This document shows, in pieces, positions 1 to 15,000 of a stretch of 64,000 bases of DNA. The first letter of the stretch is position 1. The number at the start of each line of letters is the position of its first letter. The stretch is from Verrucomicrobiaceae bacterium. Lineage in GTDB: Bacteria; Verrucomicrobiota; Verrucomicrobiia; Verrucomicrobiales; Verrucomicrobiaceae. The notes beneath the pieces were generated by a model, which saw only the letters and a program-made list of their open reading frames with translations, was not told where the DNA came from and did no database searches. The stretch covers positions 248,001-312,000 of the forward strand of contig JAIXYN010000085.1 in the NCBI GenBank assembly GCA_027490195.1, in the 5' to 3' direction. A program made the translations under genes and the position numbers.

Positions 1-3000
1 CGCCTGATTGGTGCCGGTATAGACCAAGATGCCGCCACCCTGCTTGACCAAGTTGGTGCCTTCAGTCGCAGTCAACGTGAGGTTCGCATCAAGCTGGATC
101 ACGCCCTGGGTCGTATTGACCACCAAGTTCCGCTGACGGAGGGTGGTGGCTTCGGTGTTGAGGTTCAGCGCGGTGGTGTTGATGAAGGTGAGGTTGCCAC
201 GGCCTTCAAAGGTGACCGGCAAGGTGGCAGCGGTTCCCATGCCAGCGAGGGCATTCGCGATGATGCGGTTGGCACCATCTGAGCCGATGGACGTGCCGCC
301 GTTGCTCGATCCAGAGCCGAAGAGAACGGTACCTGTGCCGAAGGGGCTGCTGATGATGGTCAAGAGATTCGCCGGGCCAGAATAGAGGGAATCCGCTCCA
401 ATGACGATACGAGCAGCATCAAGGAAGGTGGTTCCAGAATAGGTGTTCGGCGAGAAGCCATTGGCATCCGCACCGAAGTAAACGACACCCGAGCGGATCG
501 CGGTGGTGGCATTGTCACCGATACGGACGTTGACGGCACCGTTGCTGGTGATCGGGCCGAGCAGCTCGAAGCGACCGGTGTTGACAGCCTGGAACTGGGT
601 GATGCGGTTGGTGCCACCGGTGATGATGCTGGTGCCGCCGGTGAGCTTGGAAGTGTAGAGCGAGTTACCAATGATGGAGACGTTGGTGGTATCTGCGGTG
701 TTGTTGACAATAATATCACGTCCAAAAGTGATCTGCCCACTCAGAGCAATGCCGGCGTTGTTCCCAGCCTGACCCGCCCCGTTGTAGAGGAGTGGGGTGT
801 TGCTGTTACCAAGAGCACCAGCGACGTTTGGAAGCACGTTGGTGCCAATCACCAGCCCGGAGTATACCCCAGCTTGCTGCCCAGTAGGTGCCAGTGTGGT
901 GGTGCCGGTGTAGGTGTTCAGGCCATTGAGGACGAGGGCCTGGTTGCCGCTCTTGATCAGGTTGCTGCCGTTGCCGCTGATGATGCCGTTGATACCGACG
1001 AGTGCGCCCTGGCCTCCGATGCCGACTTCCAGAACACGGGTACCACCAACGCCGCCAGGGGCGAGGTTGACGTTGCCACGGAAGACGAGGTCGCCATTGC
1101 CCTGCCAGCGGAGATCTGCGACGAGGTCCACATTGTTCAGGGGACTCATGGCACCAGCGAAGGTCTGGAGCGCGCCTTCCGATATTTGCCCGATGTTCAC
1201 GCCCGTGGCGCTGGTGTGATTGACGATCAGCTTGCCGGAACCGAGGGCGAAGTTGTTTTCGAGATTGAGCGTCGTTCCACGATTGGCCCAGGTGTCACCA
1301 GTATAGTTGTTCCGGTTGGCGAGGGAGAGGTTGAAGTTACCGTTGATGACGGACTGGTTGTTGTAGGCATTGCTGCCGACATCGCCAACGAGGGCACCAA
1401 TGTGAACGGTGTTACCGCCGGTGAGGACGTTTTCAAAGGCAGAGGCACCGATCCGCAGGTTGCCCTGGTTGCCACCACCGCCAAGGCGGTAAATGCCGTC
1501 GGTGGAAGCTCCGAGGGTCGGAGCGAAGTAGACCTGGTTGATCGCACCACTGGTCATGGTGCCGAGCCAGAGGCGCTCAACGGCACCGCCGTCGGCATTG
1601 AGGGCGGTTTCCATGGCTCCGATGTTCAGCGCGCCATACTGGACGCCGTTGTCGAGGGAGATGACCCCTCGGTTGCTTCCGGTGGTGAGCAACTGGATCT
1701 TGCCGTCTGTGGCGGCACCGCCCGTCAAGATGGAGAGGATGTCCGCCTGGGTAAGGGCCGCGCCGTTGTTGTTGTAACCAATGGACACGCCAGAGTAGCC
1801 CCAGGCATCACTGTTGGAGATGACCTTCTGGTTGGCGATGTTGGAGGCGTCAGCGAGGCGGATGAGAGTGCCGGGTAGGAGATTGATGTCACCCACACCG
1901 AAGGGCGTACCGGTAAGCGAGGTGCTGATGACCGCGCTGGTGGCGGTGTTCTGAGTGGAGGCCCAGACTTCGAGACCGATCATACCATCCGCGCCAAAGG
2001 TGTTGGTGCCGTTGGCAAAAGTCAGGCCTCCGTTGCCATACTTGATCAACTTGCCAGCGGCACCGCCGACGACCTGTCCTTCGAAGATGGTCTGATTGGC
2101 CGTGCCGAAGGTGGAACCGATAGCGTTGCTGTTGGCCCCAAGGGTGGTGGTGCCGGTGACGGTGATGCCGTTCTGCGGGAAATTCAGGTAAATCGGCGAA
2201 TTGGCACCCAGATCCGCAATCGTCAGATTGTTGATCCGCTGCATGATGCCCTGGTTGTTATTGTAGATCCTTGAATCCGCATTGACGAACACATTGCTGC
2301 CGATGTTGCCGGTGACACGGATGCCGCTGGCGATGTTGGAGTCACGGCCGGCATTGTTGGAAAGCAGGCTGTCAATGATCAGATCGCTGCCGGTGCCGCT
2401 GGCCCCATTGAGGATGATGTCCTGGCCGTTCGTCGCGCTGGCGATGGCGGTTCCGGAATTCGAGACGGGGTTTTGCAGGAACAGGATGCCCTGGTTGACA
2501 GTAATGTTGCCCGTGAGTCCCGAGTTGCTGCTGGAAATGACGAGCTGGGACGTGCCAAACTTCGTCAGGCCACCAGTGCCGGTGATCTGGGCGTTGATGA
2601 CGGTGTTGCCACCGGTGTAGATCATGGCTTCACGCGCACCAAAGGCGAGGGTCATCGCCAAGGTCTCGGCCTTGGTCGTGGCGGTCGCTGCGATCACCGT
2701 GCTGATGGTCGGGGTGCCGGTGAAGAGGAGGCCGCCGAAGGCTGCATTGCCACCCGCGAAGGTGATGGTGTTGGAGCTGGCAGTCGGCGTGAGGTTGCCA
2801 CTGATGCGAGCAGCGTACGTGTTGATGTTCGTCCCAAGGGTTTGCGCAGCCGCGATGTCGATCACGCTGCCTGCACCCGGATCCACACTGATGGTGCCGG
2901 CGGCCACGTTATAGACGTGGCTGTAGCCGACCTGGCCGGAGCCTGGAGCAAGCGCGGCACCGTTGGTGCTGGTGGCCTGATTGCTGAGCAGCGACTGGAA

Positions 3001-6000
3001 GCCGGTGTCCAAAGCGGTCAGGCCGTTGGCCTGGTTGTAGGAGACGAAGGTGTTGTTCTGTGAATCAATGATCCACGGAGCGACGATACCGCCTCCGCCA
3101 GTCACATTGGCTCCCTGCAGCGTCGTACCAGCAACCGCAACACCACCCGAGACCACGAGGCGGGCAAAGGAGGTGACAGGCGTCGGGCTCGTGCTGTTGA
3201 TCAAGCCCATCGCGCTGGACTGCGTGGTGGTATTGGCCGTGCCGACGAGAGCCAGCGAAGCGTCATTGATCAAGAGCGTGCCATTGGTGCCTCGGGTGAG
3301 GCCGCCAGCAGACAAGGTGACGGAGCCAGCACCAGCGGGACGGTTGATCTGGATGGTGGAGCCCTTGCTTGCAGTCAGCGTGCCAACCACTTCGAAAGAC
3401 TGCGCATTGGCGACTCCAACGTAGCGGAAGGTACCGCCATTGATATCCTGACCGGTGGCATCCGCCCAGCGGCCCTGGCCGTCAGCCACGGAACCAAGCT
3501 GATCCTGAATGGTAAGCGTGCCACCAGGGCGAAGCTGGATGACGTTGCTGTTGGCGTTGGTGACGGAATTGTAGAACGACGCGCTGTTCAAGCCGCCAAA
3601 GTTACCCAGAGCCAGGGTACCATAGACTTCGACGGTGCCACTGCCCAGCGGGGTGGAAACCGAACCAGTATCAACGAAGACCGTGGAACCTTTGCTGATG
3701 CTGGTGCCGCCGGTGTAGTTGTTGGAGTTCCGGAAGGCGATGGTGCCAGAACCGTTGGTGATGGCGCTGCCATTGAGGTTGCTGAGCGGGTTGCCGACAA
3801 CGACGCGAGCACCGGCACCGGTGAGCACGTTGTCAGAACCGACAAAGGCGAAGGTTGGGCCGTTGCTGGCTCCGAGGCGGTAGGTATTGCCTGCGCCGAC
3901 GCCGAGGGTCGGGGCGAGGTACTGGATTTCCGCGCTGCCATAACCGCCGAGGAAGGAGGTGCCGTCACCAAAGGTGGCCATGTCCAGCGCGGTGTTGAAA
4001 GCTGGAACGGAGAGCTGGAGAGCCGCACCGAAGCCGCCGTTCCGCTGCATGATGGAGTTCAGACCGGTGCCGGGGTTGTAGTCGGTGTCGAGGACGAGAG
4101 CCGGCAGGCTGTTAATGTTGCTGTTGAGATTCAACGTGGCGACACCACCGAGGCTGCCGTTGCCCGCGATGCGGAGGGCCGCGCCGGGAAGCACGCTGAC
4201 CGGGCCGGTGCCGAGAGCACCTGAAGCCGTCGTGGTGATCTGGATTGCGCCCGTCTGGATGTTGGTGCCGCCACTGTAGGTGTTGCCAGAGCTGGAGATG
4301 CGCACGGTGCCGAAGCCGGAGCCGCCGAGTTTGTTCAGCGCACCTGCACCGGTGATCGGGCCAGCCAGTTCAAGGAAGGTCGGTGCGGAGGTGCTGGTGG
4401 TGAAGTTGGCGTAAGCACCACCAAGCGTGGTCGCCCCGGCCACTTTCAGGCCGTAGCTGTTACCACCCGTCAGGATGAGGGTGTTGTTAGCCACGGAGAA
4501 GGTGCCAATCTGAATCTGGTTGCCGGTGTTGGCGCTCACACGATCCACATTGATGGTGCTGTAACCAGTGGATACGACGTTGATGCCATTGCTGGACTGG
4601 TTGCCATAGATGATGACTCCGTTCGGCCCACTGCCATTGCTGGTCAGGGAGAGGACACCACTGGTGGCGGTGCTGCCGTTGAGAGTGACCGTTCCGGGGG
4701 TGGAGCCATTTGCACCACCAAGACCAAGCGGATCCTGCACGGTGATCTGGCCCTGATTGATGGTCACGCCACCCGTGAAGCTGTTCTGGCCGGCGAAGAT
4801 GTTGTTCGCCGTGATGGTGCCGAGGGTGAGGGTGCTGGTCCCGTTCTTGATCAGGCCCGTGGTGCGGGTGCCGCCGTTGATGCCATCGACAATGTTACCC
4901 AGGAAGGTGGTGCTGGCGAGGCCGCTGATGGTCAGCGTTCCATTGCTGGTGCTGGACGCATTGCCGACGGTCCCGGCGGTTCCTGCGAGGCTGGCGAAGG
5001 TCACATTGCCGCCGTTCACGTTGAGCTTGGCCGTGTCGTTGAGGACGAGGCCAGTCGTCAGGGCAGTGACGGTGCCGGAGGACGTCAGCGTTCCTTCGTT
5101 CACGGTCAGGGCTCCGTAGATCCCATTGGAACCTGAAAGGATGAGGTCTCCCGCGCCGAACTTGGTAAGCGTTCTTGCATTGATGTTGCCGCTGATGGTC
5201 GCAACGCCCCCTGAATTGCCGCTGACGTAAATAAGACCTTCGCTGACGGACGTCGCCACAGCTGGGTTGACTGCGAGGGTGAGCCCGCTGGCAGTGGTAG
5301 TGGCCGCAGCGCTGATGGTAATGGACGTTGCGTTGACAATGCTGGCGATGGTGGCTCCCGCAGGAATCCCAGGACCCGAGATAGGCATGCCCACCACCAA
5401 GCCGCCGGTATTCGGCATGGTCACTGTCGTCGAGGCATTGGTTGAGGCGCCAGTAATGCTCACGTTGGCTGCCAGCCCGTTCACGATGAGATTGGAGCTC
5501 AAGGTGCTCGTGGCATTGAAGATCAGGGCACCCATGTCATTGACGTTCATACTGCGGAGGCGCAGGGTGCCGCCAGAAATGTTCGCCGTGGTGGTAAGGC
5601 CAAAGACATCCGCCGTGCCAGTGATGGTCGTGGAGGTGTTGATGTTGGCAACGCTGGCCGAAGTGGATCCGACAAAGGTGTTGGTCAGCGGCGCGAGGGG
5701 AGCTGCCGTCACGAAGCCGATGGTCGGATCGTAGTTGACGAAGTTCGCAGTCGCATCCGTGGAGGAGGCAAGTCTGAGGATGCTGCCAGCCAAGACTCCA
5801 GAACCGGCCCCAGCGGTGAGGTTATTGAGGGCCATCAGACCACCAGCCGTGTTGCTAGTCTGCCCGAGGATGGTCGTGCCAAGGACGCGGGCGTCGGCGT
5901 CGCCGCTATTGCCCAAGCTGCCATTGGTACCGGGGACGATGACCAGGGTACCTGCACCCGAACGGGTGAGAGTGGTGGCGGTGATCTGTACGTCATTCCC

Positions 6001-9000
6001 CTGCTGCGCATCGAGGCGGAGGTAGGAACCACCGGCAAAAGTCACCGTCGGAATGGTGAGGGCAGCGCCAGGACCGTTGGTGTTCACTCGGAGGGAACCA
6101 CCGTTGATCGTCACAGCGACATCACCAAAGGGTGTACCCTGGGTGTTCTGGGTGAGCAAAGTTCCGCCATTGCTGATCGCGGAGTTGTCATGCGCATTGG
6201 CACCGCTCTGGTTGCCGTTGAGAATCACCGTACCAGGACCATTGATGGTCAGGAGGCCCGTGCTGTTGGCGGTGAGGCCGTTGTTCGTGTAGGTCTGGCC
6301 CGCAGCAACGTAGATGCTGCCTGCACCAGTCATGGTGATCACGCGGTTGGAGGTCAGGCTGCTGGTGATAGCAAGCTGACCACCACCGAAGGCGATACCG
6401 CCAGGAAGGACGGTCGCGTTGCCGACACTGCCGAGGTTCGCATCGCTGGAGATGCTTAGGACACCAGCGTTGATCGTGGTGGTACCTAGGTAACTATTGC
6501 CGCCGTTGCTAAGCACCAGAGTACCAAGGCCGGTCTTGGTGAAACCAGTCTGAGCACCGACGTAGGTGAAGTCGCCGCTGATGACGCCAGAGGCGGTGAG
6601 CGTAGTCACTGCGCCGACGTCGATCGTGCTGTTCTGAATGAGCTGCATGTCATTGGCAACGGTGAACGACCTGTCCCAGCCGGCCAGAGTGCCGGTGTTG
6701 AGCAGGATGTTGCCAGGAAGGTTACCGGTCGCGCTGAGAGCCAGAGTGCCCTGGGAGATGGCGGTGTTGGTATAGGTATTGGCACCGTTGGTGAGACGCA
6801 GGATGCCCACACCGGTCTTGACGAGGGTGGAAGCTCCGGAAACCACGCCGGACATCGTGACGATGCGATCCGCACCGGCAACACTGATGGCGCGATAGGT
6901 CGCTCCAGCGAGATTCACCGTGCCGCCAAGCGTAAGGTCGGCCTGGGCAAACGGAGCACCGATGAAGGCGTCGGCAGCAAAGGCACCAACGGTATTGCCC
7001 GGACCAGCCAGCGCGCTGAGCACTCCAGAGCCACTGAAGTTGATGTTGTTGGCAATGTTAAGGGGCTGCAGCAGGGCCACGTTAGTCGCCGCCGTGCCAA
7101 GAGCCGTCTGGTTCCCCTGAAGGGTGCCGCTGTTGAAGGAGATCGTGCCGCTGCCAAGCGCACCCGCATTGCCGACCTGAACAATGGCGTTGCCATTGAT
7201 CGTCGTGCCGAGCGTGTAGGAGTTCGGGCTGTTGAGAATCACCGTGCCACCATTGCCAATGAGGTTGGCTCCAGGAGTGCCGGTGACCAAACCGATGATG
7301 ACGGAGTTGGCTCCGGTCAGAACAGGGCTGTTGATTTGCAGGGTGCCGCCGCCCGTGCCGAGGCGGTAGGCGTTGCCAGCTCCTGCGCCCAAGGTGGTGG
7401 CCGTGTAGCTACCCCCAGAGGTCGAGCCGAGGAAGACGCGGTTGTTGGGTCCGAGCGCACCAAGATTGAGGCCGGTGCTGAAGCCGACCACGTCAATGCC
7501 GAGCGTGCCGTCCACCAAGGCGCTGGTGGTGGCAAAAGAGACAGAGCCAGGAACGGCACCATTGTAGCCCATGCCGAAGGCACCGATGCCGTCATTGCTG
7601 GAATTGATCGTAGTGGTTGTGCTACCGATGTTGGCGGCGCTGAGAACACGCAGGGCCGCGCCTGCGTTCACAGTGATGGTGCCGGCGGAGGTGATCTGTT
7701 CGTTGGCCGATGTGCTGCTGCCGATGCGGGATTCAATCTGCCCCTGCTCGATGATGATGTTGCCCGCGTAGGTGGAGGCTCCGCCGAGGAGCAGGTTGGC
7801 ACCGCCCACCTTGGTGATGGAGGTTGAGGCACCACCGAAATTGCCAAAGACGTTCAACTGGTTGGTGTTGAAGATCGTCGCCGCACCGGCTCCGCCCATG
7901 GTGAGAGCGCCGAAAATGGTGCTCGTCTGGCCGCCCTGGACGCCGAGCACTGTCGCACCAGCACCACTGACAGCCACCGTACCGATGGCAGTGCTGCCTA
8001 CGGTGGCTGAGAGGATACCGCTGTTCGTGACCGTGACAGGGTTCAGCACAAAGGCGTTGGTGATGGCATTGTTGTAGGTGCCCGTGTTCAGCGTGACAGT
8101 GGAGCCTGCGGTGAAGTTGGATCCACCGAGAGCGTATTGCGTGGCGATGGACAGCACGCCATCATTGACGGTGATGCCGCTGCCACCTGCGGTGAGACGT
8201 GCATTCGAAGCGGCGTTGATCAACAGCGTGCCCGGGCCGTCCTTCACAAAGCCGGTGATTGTCGAACCACCAAAGGACTGGCTGATGGTGGAGACCACAG
8301 CCGTGTTGCCCTGGAAAGGATTTTCCACCGTAATGGTAGGCGTCACTGCACCGAAGGTCACGGTTCCGTTCAGAGTCAGGTTCTGTGCAGTAACACCAAA
8401 GATAAGCCTGGTATTCGCTGTGATCGCATTGGTGATCGTGACACCTGCACCACCAGCAAGAATTTTGGCGCCGTCCGTGATGGTCAGCGTACCGGTGCCG
8501 AGGCCCGCAGCATTGCCGATGACGATTGAGCCTGCGGTAAGGTTGATGCCATTGGTAAACGTGTTGGCCGCATTCAGTATCAGCGCCCCACTGCCAGATT
8601 TGGTGACGACTCCACCTGCGCTGGTGATCGGAGCAGTGATGAGCAATCCATCCACTGACTGGCCGGAAACGTTGATCACCGGTGCTGCATTGCTCAAGGC
8701 CAAAGCCGTGCCGGAGATCGTGGGAGTGAACGCAAACGTATCGTTCACCGAGGTGATGGCGTTAGCCGCAGTCAGCGTCAAGGAAGTGGCGGTGGCCACC
8801 GTCGGTGTGGCCTGACCACCGCTGCTGTTGAAGGTGAGGCTGGCCAAGCTGTTCGTGCCCACCAGCGTCAGTGTTCCGCCACCATTGATCGTGATGTTGG
8901 AAGCAGCGGCAATCTGCCCCTGGTTGGTCACCATCGTTACGGTAGCGTTGTTGATCACCAGATCTCCTGGAACCTGCGCAATACTGGCTGCACCTCCCAA

Positions 9001-12000
9001 GCTCAGCGTTCCCTGATTGACCACGGTCCCGCCGGTGTAGGTATTGGCGACAGTTCCCGCCAGAGTCAGCGTGCTGCTGCCGGACTTCACCAATGCCACG
9101 CCAGAGCCAGTGATGCGGCTGCTGATCGTCGCCGTGTTGTTCGTGTAGGCAAACAGCTCCGTGCCGCCAGAGGTGATGTCACCCCCGGTGATCACGCTTG
9201 CCGCGCCATTGAGAAGCAGACCACCACTGCTGATGGTAATCACGTTGGCAGCCGTCTGCGTGATGGTGGCAGCCGCGCTAACGCGAAGCGAATTGATCGT
9301 GCGTGTGGTCACAGCGCTTACGCTGGCCGCCACTGTGATGTTGTCGGTGGTCGCGCTCGCAGTCAGCGCATTGGTCGAATAAAGAGGATAACCGATGGTG
9401 TTCAATGCACCAACCCCACCCGCCACACCGCTTGGTGTGATGTAGCCTGCAAAGTCCGCACCATTCACCACGGCCCAGCCACCAATAATGCCGTTGCTCA
9501 GAACCGGAGCTGAAGTGATGATGATCTGGCTGTTGTTCGTGCCACCGAGTCCGGGATTGTTGCCCGTAAAGTTCAGAGTCGCACCAGCATTGCGGGTAAG
9601 GCTGGCCAGCGTGAGGGTGGACACAGCCACGGAGTTGGTGGCAGGCGTCACCGTGATGGTGCTGGCACCGGACTGCAGAGTCACTGCGGCAACTGTGGCA
9701 CTGCTCTGCGCTCCGAGATAGGCCAGCGTTGAACCCTGCAGGGAAATCGCTGCGGTCACACGTTGGCCGGCAAGATCGGCCGTCGTATAAAGCCCGGTGT
9801 CATCAAGCGTGAGACCACCAAAATTCACGGCGACACTGGATGTGCCGGACAAACGTCCTTGGTCGCGGAGCGATAGCGTACCGTTGCGCACGGATGTCGC
9901 ACCCGTATAGGTGCTGGTGCTGGTGAAGGTGGTCGTATTGTTACCTGCACGCGTAAAGTTCAGATTGCCCGTGATCAGGCCCGCAAAGGTGGCAGCGGCG
10001 TCATAAGTAGCCGTGAGCGTCGCGATGGTGCCGCTGCTGTTGGTCACGGTTCCCGCAGAACCCGGCAGCGCGGAAACGCTGTCGATGCGGCCCACGGCCT
10101 GATTTTTACCGTTGATGTCAAGCGTGCCGCCGTTCACACGCACGGAGAGCAATGTCGGGGTGGTCGCGGTTGGAAGCACCGTCAAGGTGTTGTCCACGCC
10201 ACTGTTGAGGACCATCAGACCATCGTTGATAGTTGTCTGGCTGCCACCCACGTAGAATTGCTGCTTGTTGATGTTCATCGCCCCAGCCCCGCTCTTAATG
10301 AAGCCGTTGCCGCCCTGCATGTAGCTGTTGAAATTCAGCGCACGCACCGTGTCCATCTGGTGGACGATGAGCTGGTTGCCACCCGCTTGGACAATGCCGT
10401 TGGTGAAACCAGCCCTGGCGTCAAAGACCAGCACGCCGCCGCTGCCGATGGTGAGCACTGCCGCGTTGTTGATGGCGGTCAGGCCCGTACCACCATTGAG
10501 AGTCAGGCTGTTGACCGTCAACGTTCCAAATGTCTGATCACTCGTAATCGCCACGTTGGAGTTCGTGCTGATCGCACGGAACAGGCCTGGGGCCAGTTCG
10601 GCTGCACTGAGCGCACGGAAGCCGCCTGCCGCCGAGTAAGTGGCAAAGCCTTGGCCAAGTCCGCTGACACTGGTATCAACCAGCACATCAGGGCGGATGC
10701 TGATGGTGTTGGAACCGTCCCCTGTGCCACCGCCGAATGGCGTCCCCAGAGCGTTCACAAAGAGATTGGCCACATTGGCACCTGGTGTCGTACCAAGCCC
10801 CGTGCCGCGGATCAGCATCGTGGCACCACCAGTGATGTTGCCGAAAGTACCCGCAGTGAAGGAGACCGACTGGCCGGCACCAGGTGTCAGCGTGATGATG
10901 CTGTATCCATTGGCCGCCTGAAGCGTTCCTACCGTACCAGTATTGATGCTTTCAGATGTGGCGGAAGTCGAACTGCCGATGATGTTCAAGCGCCCGCCAC
11001 TGACGTTGACGGTACGTCCAAGAACGCCAACGTTGAAGTCGGTGCCACCCAAGCGGTTGTTGAGATTGGCCGCGCTGCTGTCCAGCGTGAGTGTACCACC
11101 GGTCAACATCGTGTAAGTGCCGAACTTGGTGCTGCCTGCCGCACCACTGAGAGTGACCGCACCTTGGGAAGAGGTCAGCGTACCAATTGTGATCGAACCG
11201 GTGCCGGCAGCACTGTTGATGGTCATGTTGCCAGTACCGATCTTATTCAGATTGAACGAGGTGTTGATCTGGGTGCCAGATCCGAAGATACCGGAGAAGG
11301 TGAAGTTGGAGTTGTCAAAGCCTGTGCTGAGCGTCGCAGCAGTACCCGAATTGTTGGTCACCAGGCCGGAACCGGTGATGGAACCGGTGTTCACGCTGAC
11401 GCCATTGATGTCAAACGTGCCTGCCGCAGCAACACTGATCTGTGAATTGCGGGAAAGTCCATTGGCCGTACCCGCACGCAGTGTGCCGTCGCTCACCGTG
11501 GTGACGCCCGTGTAATTGTTCGCAATATTGGAAATTGAGAGAATACCCGCTCCATTCTTGGTCAACGCAAACGTGCCGGTATAGGCCGCACCAAGGGTGC
11601 CGACCACTGTCGGGCTTTCCACGGTGATGGTCCTAGTGCCAGCGCCGAAGGTGACCAGCCCATTCAAGGCTAGGTTGTTCGCGGAGACGCCGCCAAAGAT
11701 CAACGTGTTGCTGGCATTGGAAACCGAGATGGCATTGTAAACCGTCGTGTTGACACCAATGAGTTTCACATCATTCGCCGTGAGGTTGACGGTGCCGAGT
11801 CCAAACGCACCGCCCATGACGATGCCGGATGACAACGTGTCACTCGCACCAGCGATCAGAGATCCGGCACCAAGCGTGATGCCACCTGAGAAAGTGTTGA
11901 GACCACCGCTGAAGGAGAGCGATCCCGTGCCCGCCTTAACCAGCGAGCCGTTCTGGACGATACCGGAGAAGACCAAGTCATTCGGCGACAACCCAGAGGT

Positions 12001-15000
12001 CGTGATCGTGCGGGAACCACCAGCGAGATCGATACCACCCGAAATCGTCGGGGTGAAGCTGAGGCTGTCATTCACCGAGGTGATGCTGCTTCCTGCACCC
12101 AAGGTCAACGCACCGTAGTTTAGCGTGTTGGTTCCAGAGACGACGGCATTATTGGAAAGCGTCACCGTGGAGGCACCCACCGCAGTAATTGTGGTGCCAG
12201 AAGGGATCCCTAGACCCGTGACTTGCATGCCGACTGCCAGACCAGTCACGGCAACCGTGACCGTGCTGCTGCCCAGCACTGTGGTGGAACTGACGGCGTT
12301 CCCCGTAGCACTGATCGTCGGAGCCGCATTGCCACCGCTGTTGTTGAAAGTGATGGTTCCAGTGAGCGTGTTGTTGCCGACGTAATTGAGCACGCCCGCA
12401 CCGTTGATGACGATGTTGCCTGCGCTGGCGATCTGGCCTGCATTGGTGGCCATGGTCACTGTGGCATTGTTGATGGTCAGGTTGCCGGGGACCTGTGCAA
12501 TTGCAGCTGCACCACCCAAGGTCAGTGTGCCTTGACTCACGATGGTTCCACCACCGTAAGTGTTGGCCACTGTACTCGCGAGAGTGAGGGTATTGCTGCC
12601 CGATTTGACCAAAGTCACACCAGCACCGATGATCTGGCTAGAGATGGTGGCGGTGTTGTTGGCATGCACAAACAATTCAGAGCCACCCGACGTGAGGGTG
12701 CTGCCAGTAATGGCACTGGCCGCGCCATTGAGGATGATACCACCAGTTGCGACATTCAGCGCACCAGTCAGGGTAATGGTCGATGCCGCACTCACACGCA
12801 GAGAGTTGATCGTCCGTGCGGTGACACCCGACACGTTCGCTCCCACCGTGATGTTGTCTGTGGCGGTGCCTGCGGTCAATGCGGCCCCAGAGTAGAAACC
12901 ATAGTTCAAGCTGCCCAGCGCACCCACACCACCTTGAGTGGTGGTGGATGTCATATAGGTAGCAAAGTCACTGCCGTTCACAGTGGCCCAACCGCCGATA
13001 ATGCCGTTGGTCAGCGCCAGAGCGCCGCCGTTGATCTGATTCAGGAGAATCTGTGAGTTGCCTAGGCCCGCCTGGCCGAGATTGGTGCCTGTAAAGTTCA
13101 AGGTCGTGCCGGCACCACTGCGAACAAGATTGTTGATGGTCAAAATGGTTGTGCCCGAGTTGCCTGCCGTGGAGGTGATGATGTTCGCACCCCCGGCAGC
13201 GGCACCGCTTTCCAGGGTGACCGTGCCAAGTGTCTCCGTGGAGGTGAGACCAGGCGCGCCGGTCAGAATCACGGAACCGCCGCGCAGGGTGATGGCATTG
13301 GTGTCAGCCACCCGGTCAGTGATGTTGTAAATCGTGAGATTGCTGCTGTCGAGGCTCAGAATACCGTAGTAATTCTTCAAGCCTGCAGCATTGCTGATGC
13401 TTGCGTTATCCCTCAATTGCAGCGTGCCACCACGGATGACGGTCTCTCCACTGTAGGTCTGCGCCGTGGTCAGCGTGGTTGTGGTATTGCCGGAGCGGGT
13501 GAATGCAAGGTTCCCGGTGAGAACACCGCCGAAGGTGCCGGCGCCACTCGTCGTGAAGATCGCCGCGGTGCCGCTGCTGTTGGTGACCGTGCCGCCTGTA
13601 CCAGGCAGGGCATTGGTACTCGCCAGAGCACCTACGGCCTGATTGCGACCATTCAGATCCAGCGTGCCAGCATTGAGACTGAGTGCTTGCAGACCGACGG
13701 CTGCGGCGGTTGGATTCACTAGGATGGTGTTATCGGCAGCACTGCTGAGGGTAAGGGTGCCTTCATTGATGACGTGGGTGCCAGTGACAAACAGCGGATT
13801 GCTCATCGTCATGTTGCCAGCACCACCCTTCACAAGACCTCCCCCGGCAGTGAGGAAAGTGGACACGGCCAGATTGCCGTTCGCGAATACGATCATCGTG
13901 GCAGAGCCCGCAGTGAACTGACCGCCCGTGAGGCCGGTGTTGCCTGCCAGGGCGAGGATGGAGTGCTGCGCGCTCAGGATACTCCCAGTGTTGAATCCAG
14001 TAATACCACCACCACTCAGAAGGGTCAGGCTGTTGCCCGTGTTGGTCGTAAACGTCTGGTTGGAGTTAAAGCCCAAATTCGCCGTGGTGACGTTCATGCC
14101 AGTGACGCTGCCCAGAAGTTCATTGGCCGCCAGAGCCCGGAAACCGATGCCCGGGAAGTAAGTGGCGAAGCCCGCGCCGGTGCCTGTGGCAGAGTTGTCC
14201 GCAAGAATGTCGTCACGGATGCTCACGTTGGCCATTCCGGAGACGTTGGCACCACCGAGGAAACCCGCCTGAGTGGAAGAGAAGACGTTGGCGACGCCCG
14301 CACCCGGCGCGGAGCCGAGATTGGTGCCTCGAATCAACAACGAGGTGTTGGCGTTGAGGCCCGGAAGCGCGGCAAAATTCACCGTGGTCGAGCCAGTTCC
14401 AGGTACCAAGGTGAGGATGCCAGATCCACCAGCACCACTGAGTGTACCAAAAGATTCAAAGGTGCCAGCCGCATTGCCAAGCAACCTGAACTCACCACCC
14501 GCGAGCGTCACGCTGCGGCTGTTGCCGGCAGCATTAGCATTGGGTCCGCCAAGACGGTTGTTCACCGCCGTTGTGGAATTGTCCAAAACCAACAGACCTG
14601 CGGGATTGACCGTATAGGCGCCGAAGGCAGTCTGCCCGTTGCCAGACAGTGTCACCGTTCCACCATTCACAGTGAGCGTTCCCGTGGCCGTGCTGCCAGT
14701 TCCTGTGAGGGTCAGATTGCCCGTGCCGATCTTCGTTACGCTGAGGTTAGCAAGCGTAGTGGCATTGTAGGCGAGGAATTGACCCGCAAAGCTCGAGTTG
14801 GCATTATTCAAGCCAACCGTGAGCGTACCTGCAGCGCCATTGTTGGTGATGCTGCCTTCCCCCGAGAGCTGGCTGATGGCTTCACTGAACCCGTTCAGAT
14901 CCAAAGTAGAACCTGCCGCCATGGTGAAGAAGGAGAAATCTGGCAGGACGTTGGAGGCCCCCAGGAAGAGCGTACCAGCGCTCAAAGTCGTCGCACCAGC